Below, piece after piece: positions 26,227 to 33,756 of a stretch of 64,000 nucleotides of DNA (position 1 is its first letter; the number at the start of each line of letters is the position of its first letter). The stretch is from Roseicyclus persicicus (lineage in GTDB: Bacteria; Pseudomonadota; Alphaproteobacteria; Rhodobacterales; Rhodobacteraceae): contig NZ_JAAZQQ010000005.1 in NCBI RefSeq assembly GCF_012395815.1, forward strand, positions 1 to 64,000. The letters run 5' to 3'. The translations under genes were made by a program, and so were the position numbers. Below the pieces are notes generated by a model. It was given only the letters and a program-made list of their open reading frames with translations. It had not been told where the DNA came from and made no database searches.

Positions 26227-26978
26227 CAGGTCGTCCTTTCCGTATGCCCATCCACCGCGAGCGCCTGCCCGCTGATCCCCGCCGCTCCGGGCGAGGCGAG
26301 GAACAGCGCCATGGCCGCGACCTCGCCCGCCGTCACGAAGCGCCGGAGCGCCACGCCTTCGGTAAAGCCCGCGCGCACCTCGGCCTCGCTCCGGCCCTGC
26401 GCCGCCGCCTCCATCGCCACCACCCGGTCCATCCGCGGCCCCTCGACCGCGCCCGGGCAGATCGCGTTGACCCGCACGCCGTGCGGGCCCAGCTCCGAGG
26501 CCAGCGCCTTGGTCAGCCCCACGATGCCCCATTTCGCCGCCACGTAGGGCGTGCGCCACGGAAAGCCGAACAGGCCCGAGACCGAGCTGGTCAGCAGGAT
26601 CAGCCCCGCCCCCTGCCCCTTCATGACCCGCGCCGCCCAGCGGCAGGTCAGAAAGGCGCCATCGAGGTTGACCGACAGGCAGCGCCGCCAGTCGTCGAAG
26701 GCCAGCTCCTCCACCGCGCCCGCCGGCCCGCCGATCCCGGCGTTGGAGATCACCACCTCCGCCCCGCCCCAGTCGGCCTCGACGCGGGCGAGAAAGCCGC
26801 CCATCGCGGCCTCGTCCGTCACGTCCGCCACCTCGGCCCGGATCGCGGGATCGACCGCCGCGACCGCCGCGGGGTCCGCGTCGCAGACCGCGACCCGGTC
26901 GCCCGCGTCCCGGAACGTCTCGGCCATGGCCAGGCCCAGCCCCGACGCGCCCCCGGTGATGACGACCCGCCGGCTCAT
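26226..26978 (-). CDS. SDR-family oxidoreductase in the carnitine operon
   Basis: A 250-residue classical short-chain dehydrogenase. It has the cofactor loop TGGASGLGLA (8-17) with an Asp after beta-2 (VCDADP) favouring NAD, the SNAGIGG motif, and catalytic Ser in LLTSSVSG with YVAAKWG (Tyr-x-x-x-Lys). It overlaps the BKACE gene by four bases and the carnitine dehydrogenase by one, so it belongs to the pathway. Candidate roles are oxidation of a carnitine stereoisomer, or interconversion of acetoacetate (the BKACE co-product) and 3-hydroxybutyrate. The sequence does not decide between these. Confidence 0.8.
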   Translation of the reverse strand: MSRRVVITGGASGLGLAMAETFRDAGDRVAVCDADPAAVAAVDPAIRAEVADVTDEAAMGGFLARVEADWGGAEVVISNAGIGGPAGAVEELAFDDWRRCLSVNLDGAFLTCRWAARVMKGQGAGLILLTSSVSGLFGFPWRTPYVAAKWGIVGLTKALASELGPHGVRVNAICPGAVEGPRMDRVVAMEAAAQGRSEAEVRAGFTEGVALRRFVTAGEVAAMALFLASPGAAGISGQALAVDGHTERTT

Positions 26979-27886
26979 CGCGGCGCCCGCTTCACCAGCC
27001 CCAGCTTGTCGCGCACCTGCTGCGGCGTCATCACCCGCGCGCCCATGCGCTCCACGATGCCGACCGCCCGGTCGACCAGCTGCGCGTTCGTGGCCAGCAC
27101 CCCCTTGTCGAGCCACAGGTTGTCCTCGAGCCCGACCCGCACATGCCCCCCCGCCAGCACCGCCGCCGCGGCATAGGCCATCTGGTTGCGGCCGAGGGCA
27201 AAGGCGGAAAAGGTCCAGTCCTCCGGCACGTTGTTCACCATCGCCATGAAGGTGTTCAGGTCGTCGGGCGCCCCCCACGGCACGCCCATGCACAGCTGCA
27301 CCAGCGCCGGGCCGTCCAGCACGCCCTCCTTCACCAGCTCCTTGGCGAACCACAGGTGGCCGGTGTCGAAGGCCTCGATCTCGGGCTTCACCCCCAGCGC
27401 CGTCATCATCCGCCCCATCGCCCGCAACATGCCCGGCGTGTTGGTCATGACGTAGTCGGCCTCGGCGAAGTTCATCGTGCCGCAGTCCAGCGTGCAGATC
27501 TCGGGCAGGCATTCGGCGACATGCTCCACCCGTTCCGCCGCGCCGGCCATGTCGGTGCCCTTCTCGCTCAGGGGCAGGGGCCGCTCGGTCGGGCCGAAGG
27601 TGACGTCTCCGCCCATCCCGGCGGTCAGGTTCAGCACCACGTCGACCTCGGCCTCGCGGATGCGCTCGGTCACCTCGCGGTAAAGGTCGACCCGCCGCGA
27701 CGGCACGCCCGTCTCGGGGTCGCGGACGTGGCAATGCACGATCGCCGCGCCCGCGCGGGCCGCCTCGATCGCGCTGTCGGCGATCTGCTTGGGGCTGCGG
27801 GGCACATGCGGGCTGCGGTCCTGCGTGGAGCCCGAGCCGGTCACGGCGCAGGTGATGAAGACCTCGCGGGTCATGGTCAACGGCAT
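26975..27886 (-). CDS. Beta-keto acid cleavage enzyme (BKACE, DUF849), 3-dehydrocarnitine-cleaving
   Basis: A 303-residue TIM-barrel zinc enzyme of the BKACE family. Zinc ligands are His51 and His53 in IVHCHVRD and Glu254 in VRVGLEDN, next to the catalytic Asp255 and preceded by Arg250. BKACEs condense a beta-keto acid with acetyl-CoA and split it into a new CoA ester plus acetoacetate. With a carnitine dehydrogenase and thioesterase in the same operon, the substrate is almost certainly 3-dehydrocarnitine, giving betainyl-CoA and acetoacetate. The ATG at 27886 has AGGGAGG seven bases upstream, better than the methionine four codons later. Confidence 0.92.
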   Translation of the reverse strand: MPLTMTREVFITCAVTGSGSTQDRSPHVPRSPKQIADSAIEAARAGAAIVHCHVRDPETGVPSRRVDLYREVTERIREAEVDVVLNLTAGMGGDVTFGPTERPLPLSEKGTDMAGAAERVEHVAECLPEICTLDCGTMNFAEADYVMTNTPGMLRAMGRMMTALGVKPEIEAFDTGHLWFAKELVKEGVLDGPALVQLCMGVPWGAPDDLNTFMAMVNNVPEDWTFSAFALGRNQMAYAAAAVLAGGHVRVGLEDNLWLDKGVLATNAQLVDRAVGIVERMGARVMTPQQVRDKLGLVKRAPR

Positions 27887-27933
27887 GTCCTGTCCTCCCT
27901 TGTCCCGATCCTTCGCACGAAAGATCGCAGTTT

Positions 27934-27957
27934 GCGGATTTTCCTGCGAAAATCCGC
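27934..27957 (-). promoter_or_regulatory. Perfect intercistronic stem-loop between caiD-like and BKACE genes
   Basis: On the minus strand GCGGATTTTC-GCAG-GAAAATCCGC forms a 10-base perfect stem with a four-base loop, beginning in the stop codon of the hydratase gene. It is the only sizeable gap (70 bases) inside an otherwise overlapping operon. No T-run follows, so RNA processing or partial attenuation fits better than full termination. Confidence 0.6.
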
Positions 27958-28742
27958 TATTTTCCTTTCCACACCGGGTCGCGCTTCTCGGCGAAGGCGC
28001 GCGCCCCTTCCTTCTGGTCCTCCGAGCGGTAGAGGCGTTCCACCGTCTCGAACTGGCTGCGCGTGATCCGGTTCAGCGCGTCGTGGAACCGCATCGCCTC
28101 GGCCTCGCGCACGATCTCCTTGATCGCGGCAAAGACCAGCGGCGGGCCGGCGGCCAGATCGTCGGCCATCGCGCGCGCCGCGTCCATCAATTCGCCTGCC
28201 GGCATCACCCGGTTCACCAGCCCCCAATGCGCGGCCTCGGCGGCATCGAACCAGCGCCCGGTGAACAGGAGTTCCATGGCGATGTGGTAGGGGATGCGCT
28301 TGGGCAGCTTGAGCGAGGCGGCGTCGGCCACCGTCCCCGACCGGATCTCGGGCAGCGCGAAGGTCGCGTGGTCCGCCGCCAGGATCATGTCGGCGCACAG
28401 CGCGATCTCCAGCCCCCCGCCGCAGCAGATGCCGTTCACCGCGGCGATCACCGGCTTGTTCAGCCCCCGCAGCTCCTGCAACCCGCCGAAGCCCCCGACG
28501 CCGTAGTCGGTGTCGGGTGCCTCGCCGGCTGCGGCGGCCTTGAGGTCCCAGCCGGGGCAGAAGAATTTCTCCCCCGCGCCGGTCAGGATGGCGACGCGCA
28601 GGTCGGGGTCGTCGCGGAATTCCGTGAACACCTCGCCCATGATCCGGCTGGTGGCCGCGTCGATGGCGTTGGCCTTGGGCCGGTCCAGCGTCACCTCCAG
28701 CACCGCGCCGCGGCGGGCCGTGCGGATCGGAGTGTCGGTCAT
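27957..28742 (-). CDS. caiD: Crotonobetainyl-CoA hydratase (carnitinyl-CoA dehydratase), CaiD-like
   Basis: A 261-residue crotonase-fold enzyme, the same length as enterobacterial CaiD and closely matching it as I recall that sequence, for example RPKANAIDA, GEKFF.PGWDLKAAA.GEAPD and the terminal FAEKRDPVWKGK. The two acids used for hydration are present: Glu112 in GGGLEIALCAD and Glu132 in FALPEIRSG. It would hydrate crotonobetainyl-CoA to L-carnitinyl-CoA. The start overlaps the ADP-forming ligase gene by four bases. In this setting it probably runs in the catabolic direction from gamma-butyrobetaine or crotonobetaine toward carnitine. Confidence 0.92.
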   Translation of the reverse strand: MTDTPIRTARRGAVLEVTLDRPKANAIDAATSRIMGEVFTEFRDDPDLRVAILTGAGEKFFCPGWDLKAAAAGEAPDTDYGVGGFGGLQELRGLNKPVIAAVNGICCGGGLEIALCADMILAADHATFALPEIRSGTVADAASLKLPKRIPYHIAMELLFTGRWFDAAEAAHWGLVNRVMPAGELMDAARAMADDLAAGPPLVFAAIKEIVREAEAMRFHDALNRITRSQFETVERLYRSEDQKEGARAFAEKRDPVWKGK

Positions 28743-30766
28743 GGCGTGTCTCCCAGTCGGATCAGGGCGTCGACCGCGACGGCGCGGTCCGGCGTCGCGA
28801 TCAGGGGGTTGATCTCCAGCTCCATCAAGGCACCGGCATGGGCCACGGCGCAATCCTGCACCGACAGGATCGCGGCGACCAGTGCCGGCATGTCCGCGGA
28901 CGGCCGGCCCCGGTAGCCCGACAGGAGCGGGCCGCAGCGCAGCCCGGCCAGCGCGGCCTCGATCTCGCTGGCCGTGGCCGGCACGCTCAAGGACAGGGTG
29001 TCGCCCAGGATCTCGGCCATCACGCCGCCCGCCCCCAGCGTCAGGACGAAGCCGTGCGCCGGGTCGCGCAGGATGCCCACCAGCACCTCGGCCACGGCCC
29101 CCGTCACCATTTCTTCTACAAGAAACGCCGCGCCACCCATCCGCGTGGCCGCAGCCTCCACCGCGTCGGCATCGGCCAGCCCCAGCGCCACCGCCCCGGC
29201 CTCGGTCTTGTGCGCGACGCCAAGCGCCTTGAGCACCACCGGAAAGCCGATCTCCGCCGCGCGGGCGGCGGCCTCCCCGGCGCTCGCCGCCTCGGCCCGC
29301 CGCGGCACCGGCACGCCGTGGGCGGCCAGCACCGCCTTGCCCTCGGCCTCGGTCAGAAGCCGCACCGCCCGCGGCTCCGGCCCCGGCACCAGCAGCGCCC
29401 CCGCCCGCCCCGGCCGCGCCCGGCCCGCGGCGGCGATGGCGGCCAGCCCCTCGGCCATGCCGCAGAGCGGCACGATCCCGCGCGCCACCATCGCCTGCGC
29501 GGCGGGTTCCGGCATCGTCTCGGGCAGGCTCGACAGGATCGCCATGGGCTTGCCCGCCGCCGCGGCGGTGTCGGCGACGGCATCGACCACGATCTCCCAG
29601 GCCGCGCCGTCGCAACGGTCGGGGCGCGGGAAATCCAGCACCACCGCCCCGATGTCGACCGGCCCGGCCATCATCGCGGTGAAGGTCGCCGTGATCGCGG
29701 CCCGGTCGCCCCAGATGTAGGTGTGGTAATCCAGCGGGTTGGCCAGCGCCACCTTGGGCCCCAGCGCCGCCCGCAGCGCCGCCGCCTGCGTGGGCACCAG
29801 CGGCGGGCAGACCAGCCCGGTCCGCGCCGCGGCATCGGCCATCAGCCCCGCCTCGCCCCCCGAGCAGGACATCGAGGCGAGCCGCGTCCCGGCCAGCGGC
29901 CCGGCCACGTGCAGCAGTTTCAGCGTCTCCAGCAGCTCGGCCAGCGTTTCCACCTGCGCGACGCCCAGCCGGTCGAACAGCGCCCGCGCCCCCGCCGCGC
30001 TGCCGGCCAGCGACCCGGTGTGCGACACCGCCGCCACCCGCGACTGCTCGGAGGCGCCCGCCTTGATCGCCACGATCGGCTTGCCGGCCGCCCGCGCCAT
30101 CGCGGCAAAGGCGCCGAGGTCGCCGATCCCCTCCACGTGCAGCCCCAGCGCCGTGACCCGGTCGTCGGCCAGCACCGCGGCCGCGATCTCGGCCAGCCCC
30201 GTCTGCGCCTGGTTGCCGGCCGTCACCACGTAGGCCACCGGCAGGCCGCGGGTCTGCATGGTCAGGTTGATCGCGATGTTCGACGATTGCGTGACCAGCG
30301 CCACGCCCCGCCCGGTCCGCAGGCCGCCATGCTGATCGGGCCAGAGCGCCGCGCCGTCGAGCAGGTTGAGAAACCCGTAGCAGTTCGGGCCCAGGATGCG
30401 CATGGACCCCGCGGCGGCGACCAGCGCCGCCTCCAGCGTGTCGCCATCGCCGGTCTCGGACTTCGACTCGCGGAAGCCCGAGGCGAAGCAGACGGCACCC
30501 CCCGCGCCCCGCTCGGCCAGCGCGCGCACGACCTCCACCGTGGCCCCGCGGTTGACGCCGACAAAGGCCGCGTCGGGGGCCCCGGGCAGGTCGGCGACCG
30601 AGGCGAAGGCCGGCAGCCCCGCGATCTCGCGCTTGGTGGCATGGACGGGCCAGACCGGCCCGGCAAAGCCGATCTTGCGGCACTCGGCGATGACATTGGC
30701 GCACCACGCGCCCCCGCCCACCACGGCGATGGAACGCGGGCGCAGCAGGCGCGACAGGGGCTGCAT
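28739..30766 (-). CDS. ADP-forming acyl-CoA synthetase (fused alpha-beta), likely betaine-CoA ligase
   Basis: A 675-residue NDP-forming acyl-CoA synthetase. It has an N-terminal CoA-binding Rossmann domain (SIAVVGGGAWCANVI) and a succinyl-CoA-ligase-like middle domain. The phosphorylatable histidine region lies in VAAVSHTGSLAGS, and an ATP-grasp domain follows from about residue 450 (FPVVLKALGVAHKTEAGAV, LEINPLIATPDRAV). It activates a carboxylate to its CoA thioester with release of ADP. The classical carnitine route uses the AMP-forming ligase CaiC and the transferase CaiB; neither is present, so this enzyme probably fills their place. It overlaps the hydratase gene and starts one base from the acyl-CoA dehydrogenase stop. 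Confidence 0.88.
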   Translation of the reverse strand: MQPLSRLLRPRSIAVVGGGAWCANVIAECRKIGFAGPVWPVHATKREIAGLPAFASVADLPGAPDAAFVGVNRGATVEVVRALAERGAGGAVCFASGFRESKSETGDGDTLEAALVAAAGSMRILGPNCYGFLNLLDGAALWPDQHGGLRTGRGVALVTQSSNIAINLTMQTRGLPVAYVVTAGNQAQTGLAEIAAAVLADDRVTALGLHVEGIGDLGAFAAMARAAGKPIVAIKAGASEQSRVAAVSHTGSLAGSAAGARALFDRLGVAQVETLAELLETLKLLHVAGPLAGTRLASMSCSGGEAGLMADAAARTGLVCPPLVPTQAAALRAALGPKVALANPLDYHTYIWGDRAAITATFTAMMAGPVDIGAVVLDFPRPDRCDGAAWEIVVDAVADTAAAAGKPMAILSSLPETMPEPAAQAMVARGIVPLCGMAEGLAAIAAAGRARPGRAGALLVPGPEPRAVRLLTEAEGKAVLAAHGVPVPRRAEAASAGEAAARAAEIGFPVVLKALGVAHKTEAGAVALGLADADAVEAAATRMGGAAFLVEEMVTGAVAEVLVGILRDPAHGFVLTLGAGGVMAEILGDTLSLSVPATASEIEAALAGLRCGPLLSGYRGRPSADMPALVAAILSVQDCAVAHAGALMELEINPLIATPDRAVAVDALIRLGDTP

Positions 30767-30767
30767 G

Positions 30768-31928
30768 TCAGGCGCCCAGCGGGCGGAAGATCTCGCGCCC
30801 GATGATGTGGCGCTGGATCTCGGAGGTGCCGTCCCAGATCCGTTCGACCCGCGCGTCGCGCCAGAACCGCTCGATCGGCAGGTCGTCCATCAGCCCCATG
30901 CCGCCATGGATCTGCAGCGTCGTGTCCGTCACCCGCGCCAGCATCTCGGTGGCGTAGAGCTTGGCGCTGGCGATCTCGCGGTTGGCCGGCAGCCCCCGGT
31001 CGAGCCGCCAGGCCGCCGCCAGCGTCAGCCAGTCGGCGGCGTCGATCTCGGTGATCATGTCGGCCACCTGGAAACTGACGCCCTGGAACTTGGCGATGGC
31101 CTGCCCGAACTGGCGCCGCTCGGCGGCCCATTGGACGGCGTGGTCAAAGCAGCGCCGCGCGCGGCCCACGGAAAAGGCCGCCACCGTCAGGCGGGTGGCA
31201 TAGAGCCAGGTGTTCATCACGTCGAATCCGCCGTCGACCGCGCCCAGGACCTGGCCCGCCGGCAGCCGGCAGTCGTCGAATTCGAGGATGCAGTTCTTGT
31301 AGCCCCGGTGGCTGACCGACCTGTAGCCGTCGCGCACGGTAAAGCCCGGGTGGCCGCGGTCGACCAGGAAGCAGGTGATCCGCTTCTTCGGCCCGTGCGG
31401 CGTGTCGTCGACCCCGGTCGCGGCAAAGACGATGAAGAAATCGGCGTGGTCCGCGCCCGAGATGAAATGCTTGGTGCCGTTCAGCACCCAGTCGCCGCCG
31501 TCCCGCACCGCGGTGCATTTCATGCCCCGCACGTCCGACCCCGCGTCGGGCTCGGTCATGGCCAGCGCGTCCATCCGCTCGCCCCGGACGGCGGGCAGCA
31601 GGTAGCGGTCGCGCTGCTCGCCCTCGCAGGCCATCAGGATGTTCTGCGGCCGCCCGAAGAAATGCGTCAGCGCCATCGACCCGCGGCCCAGCTCGCGCTC
31701 GACCAGCGTGAATTCGAGGTGGTTCAGGCCCCCGCCGCCCACCTCCTCGGGGAAGTTGCAGGCCCAGAACCCCATCTCGATGACCTTGCGGCGCAGTTCG
31801 GCGGCCAGATCGGGCGGCACCTCGCCGGTGCGCTCCACCTCGGCCTCGTGGGGGTAGATCTCGGTCTCGACAAAGCTGCGGACCGTGTCGACGATCATCT
31901 CCTGCTCGGATGTCAGACCGAACTCCAT
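30768..31928 (-). CDS. Acyl-CoA dehydrogenase, CaiA/gamma-butyrobetainyl-CoA dehydrogenase-like
   Basis: A 386-residue acyl-CoA dehydrogenase with the standard helical, beta and helical domains. Signatures are ALAMTEPDAGSDVRGMKC and TKHFISGADHADFF for FAD and substrate, and QIHGGMGLM near the end. The catalytic base position, usually Glu in an 'EGT' motif, reads IWDGTSEIQ, so it is Asp here unless the base lies elsewhere. It is the first gene of the operon, with AGGGAGG before the ATG. In context it would oxidise gamma-butyrobetainyl-CoA to crotonobetainyl-CoA and pass electrons to ETF. No fixAB-like genes are adjacent. Confidence 0.88.
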   Translation of the reverse strand: MEFGLTSEQEMIVDTVRSFVETEIYPHEAEVERTGEVPPDLAAELRRKVIEMGFWACNFPEEVGGGGLNHLEFTLVERELGRGSMALTHFFGRPQNILMACEGEQRDRYLLPAVRGERMDALAMTEPDAGSDVRGMKCTAVRDGGDWVLNGTKHFISGADHADFFIVFAATGVDDTPHGPKKRITCFLVDRGHPGFTVRDGYRSVSHRGYKNCILEFDDCRLPAGQVLGAVDGGFDVMNTWLYATRLTVAAFSVGRARRCFDHAVQWAAERRQFGQAIAKFQGVSFQVADMITEIDAADWLTLAAAWRLDRGLPANREIASAKLYATEMLARVTDTTLQIHGGMGLMDDLPIERFWRDARVERIWDGTSEIQRHIIGREIFRPLGA

Positions 31929-31975
31929 GACGCCCTCCCTGCATCTGCCCCTTGCTAGGAAGCGGCCGCTGCGGG

Positions 31976-32009
31976 CATCCTGCAGACTTGGCGCCTCATC
32001 CTGCAGGAT
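31976..32009. promoter_or_regulatory. Candidate AraC-type operator: 10-base direct repeat at 21-base spacing
   Basis: CATCCTGCAG occurs at 31976-31985 and again at 31997-32006, exactly 21 bases apart. The second copy extends to the 12-base palindrome ATCCTGCAGGAT. Two helical turns between direct half-sites is the classic AraC-family arrangement. The site lies 48 bases before the acyl-CoA dehydrogenase start and 15 bases before the regulator's GTG, so it could serve both directions. Confidence 0.65.
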
Positions 32010-32024
32010 TCGAAAATTCCGCCC

Positions 32025-32957
32025 GTGCCCACCCCAGGACCGACCCACGTCGCCATCCTCCTGTTCCCGTCCTTCTCCAACCTCTGCCTCGCCAACGCGG
32101 TGGAACCCTTGCGCGCGGCCAACACCCTGTCGAAGAAGCCGCTCTACCGCTGGACGCATGTCGGCCTCGACGCGGGCCCGGTGCGGTCCTCCTCGGGGCT
32201 GCCGGTGACGCCCGACACGGCGCTGTCGGGGCTGGCCGGGGCCGATTACCTGCTGGTGATGCCCAGCTACGGCCACCGCGATTTCGCCAAGCCCGCCACG
32301 CTCCGGGCGCTGCGGGCGGCGGCGCGGCGCTGCGGGGCGGTGGGCGGGCTCGACACCGGCAGCCTGCTCCTCGCCGCCGCGGGGCTGATGGACGGGTATC
32401 GCGCGACCTCGCACTGGGACGTGCTGGACGAATTCGCGGAGGGCTGGCCCGAGGTCGAGGTCGTCCCCGACCGCGTGGTGATCGACCGCGACCGGGTCAG
32501 CTGCGGCGGCGCGACCACGACGCTGGAGCTGATGCTGGAGCTGATCGCCCAGCACCACGGCCCGATGCTCAGCCTCGACGTGGCGGCGCTGTTCATGCAT
32601 GGCGAACGGCCCGCGGCCCCCGCAGCGCCCCCCGGCCTCGCCCGCGACCGGGTGCTGCGCGCCGCCGCCGCGCTGATGCGGCGGCACCTGGAGCCGCCCC
32701 TGCCGATCCCCGAGATCGCCCGGCGGCTGGGGATCAGCCAGCGCGGGCTGGAAATGCGCTGCCGGGCGGCGGCGGGGCGCACGCCCCAAGGTCTCTACGC
32801 CGCGATCCGCATGGCCGAGGCGCAGCGGCTGGTGCAGGACACGACCCTCAGCGTGACCGAGATCGCGGGGCGTGTGGGCTATGCCGACGCCTCCGCGATG
32901 ACCCGGATGTTCCGGCGCCAGTTCGGCGTCACGCCGCAGGCGCTGCGGACGCGCTGA
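32025..32957 (+). CDS. GlxA-family AraC-type regulator, CdhR/GbdR-like (GTG start)
   Basis: A 310-residue regulator combining an N-terminal DJ-1/PfpI amidotransferase-like sensor domain (about 1-190; VAILLFPSFSNLCLANAVEPLRA) with a C-terminal AraC double HTH. The first HTH is IPEIARRLGISQRGLEMR; the second is VTEIAGRVGYADASAMTRMFRRQFGVTP. The closest known functional relatives are CdhR and GbdR, which respond to carnitine and glycine betaine in pseudomonads. It is divergent from the carnitine operon with a 21-base-phased direct repeat between. The GTG lacks an obvious ribosome binding site, and no ATG fits. Tail-to-tail it abuts the DUF1028 gene with no gap. Confidence 0.88.
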   Translation: MPTPGPTHVAILLFPSFSNLCLANAVEPLRAANTLSKKPLYRWTHVGLDAGPVRSSSGLPVTPDTALSGLAGADYLLVMPSYGHRDFAKPATLRALRAAARRCGAVGGLDTGSLLLAAAGLMDGYRATSHWDVLDEFAEGWPEVEVVPDRVVIDRDRVSCGGATTTLELMLELIAQHHGPMLSLDVAALFMHGERPAAPAAPPGLARDRVLRAAAALMRRHLEPPLPIPEIARRLGISQRGLEMRCRAAAGRTPQGLYAAIRMAEAQRLVQDTTLSVTEIAGRVGYADASAMTRMFRRQFGVTPQALRTR

Positions 32958-33713
32958 TCAGGCGTCGAGCCGCGTGGCGAAGGACCGGCTGACCCGGCCC
33001 TCGGCCTTGCGCCGCGCCTCCTCGGCGGCGATGGCCGCGTCGATGCCGCTGCGGTCGGTCACGCCCGAGAAATTCGCCCGCGTGGGCATGGCGTCGGCCA
33101 CGTGCAGGAACCGTTCGTGGGCCACGTCGTAGAGACGGCGCAGCTCCCCCAGCGGGTCGGCGTGGTCGTCGGCGCGCAGCGAGATCCACGGGTAATCCTC
33201 GGTCCGGTGGATGACCAGCGCCGCGGATTGCGTGCCGCGCTTGTCCCCGCCGGCCAGCTGCCCGGCCTCCATCGCCTTCATCAGGCGTTCGGCGAAGGGC
33301 AGGTGCCGGTTCTTCGTGTAGGCGCAGAGCGTGCCCACGATCACCGCCTCGCCCGCCAGCATGTTGCCCGCGACCGACACGCCCTCGTCGGACACGTGGC
33401 CGCACCAGTCGACGCAGTTGCGCCCGGTGTGGGCGGCGACGCGCCCCTCGGCGTCGATCATGTGGGCCTGCCGGATCGCCTGGCCGCCGTCGCGGCGGAC
33501 CAGATCGGCCAGGACCTCGCCGGCCGCCTCGCCGGCGGCCATGCGGTCGGCGGCCTCGAGGCCCCAGATCGGGCTGACGAAGGCCTGGGTGGCGACGGCG
33601 CATTTCCCGCCGCGGATATGGGGGACCAGCGCCCCCACCGCGAAGAAACGGCTCGCGACCGCGACACCGTACTGGCCGGTGTCGGGGTCGCGCGCGACAA
33701 TCGAATAGGTCAT
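32958..33713 (-). CDS. DUF1028 family protein
   Basis: A 251-residue protein of the DUF1028 family, predicted to have an Ntn-hydrolase-like fold. The N-terminus MTYSIVARDPDTGQYGVAVAS is the family signature, with GGKCAVATQAFVSP and SVAGNMLAG further on. The residue that would act as N-terminal nucleophile after processing is not obvious. It is the last gene of the GntR-ABC-GGT operon, 43 bases after the gamma-glutamyltransferase-like gene. That position suggests a hydrolase in peptide or amide degradation, but its activity is unknown. Confidence 0.82.
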   Translation of the reverse strand: MTYSIVARDPDTGQYGVAVASRFFAVGALVPHIRGGKCAVATQAFVSPIWGLEAADRMAAGEAAGEVLADLVRRDGGQAIRQAHMIDAEGRVAAHTGRNCVDWCGHVSDEGVSVAGNMLAGEAVIVGTLCAYTKNRHLPFAERLMKAMEAGQLAGGDKRGTQSAALVIHRTEDYPWISLRADDHADPLGELRRLYDVAHERFLHVADAMPTRANFSGVTDRSGIDAAIAAEEARRKAEGRVSRSFATRLDA

Positions 33714-33756
33714 GGTCGTTTTTCTTTCCTGCTCTGTGCCCCGGTCTGGGGGGCGG

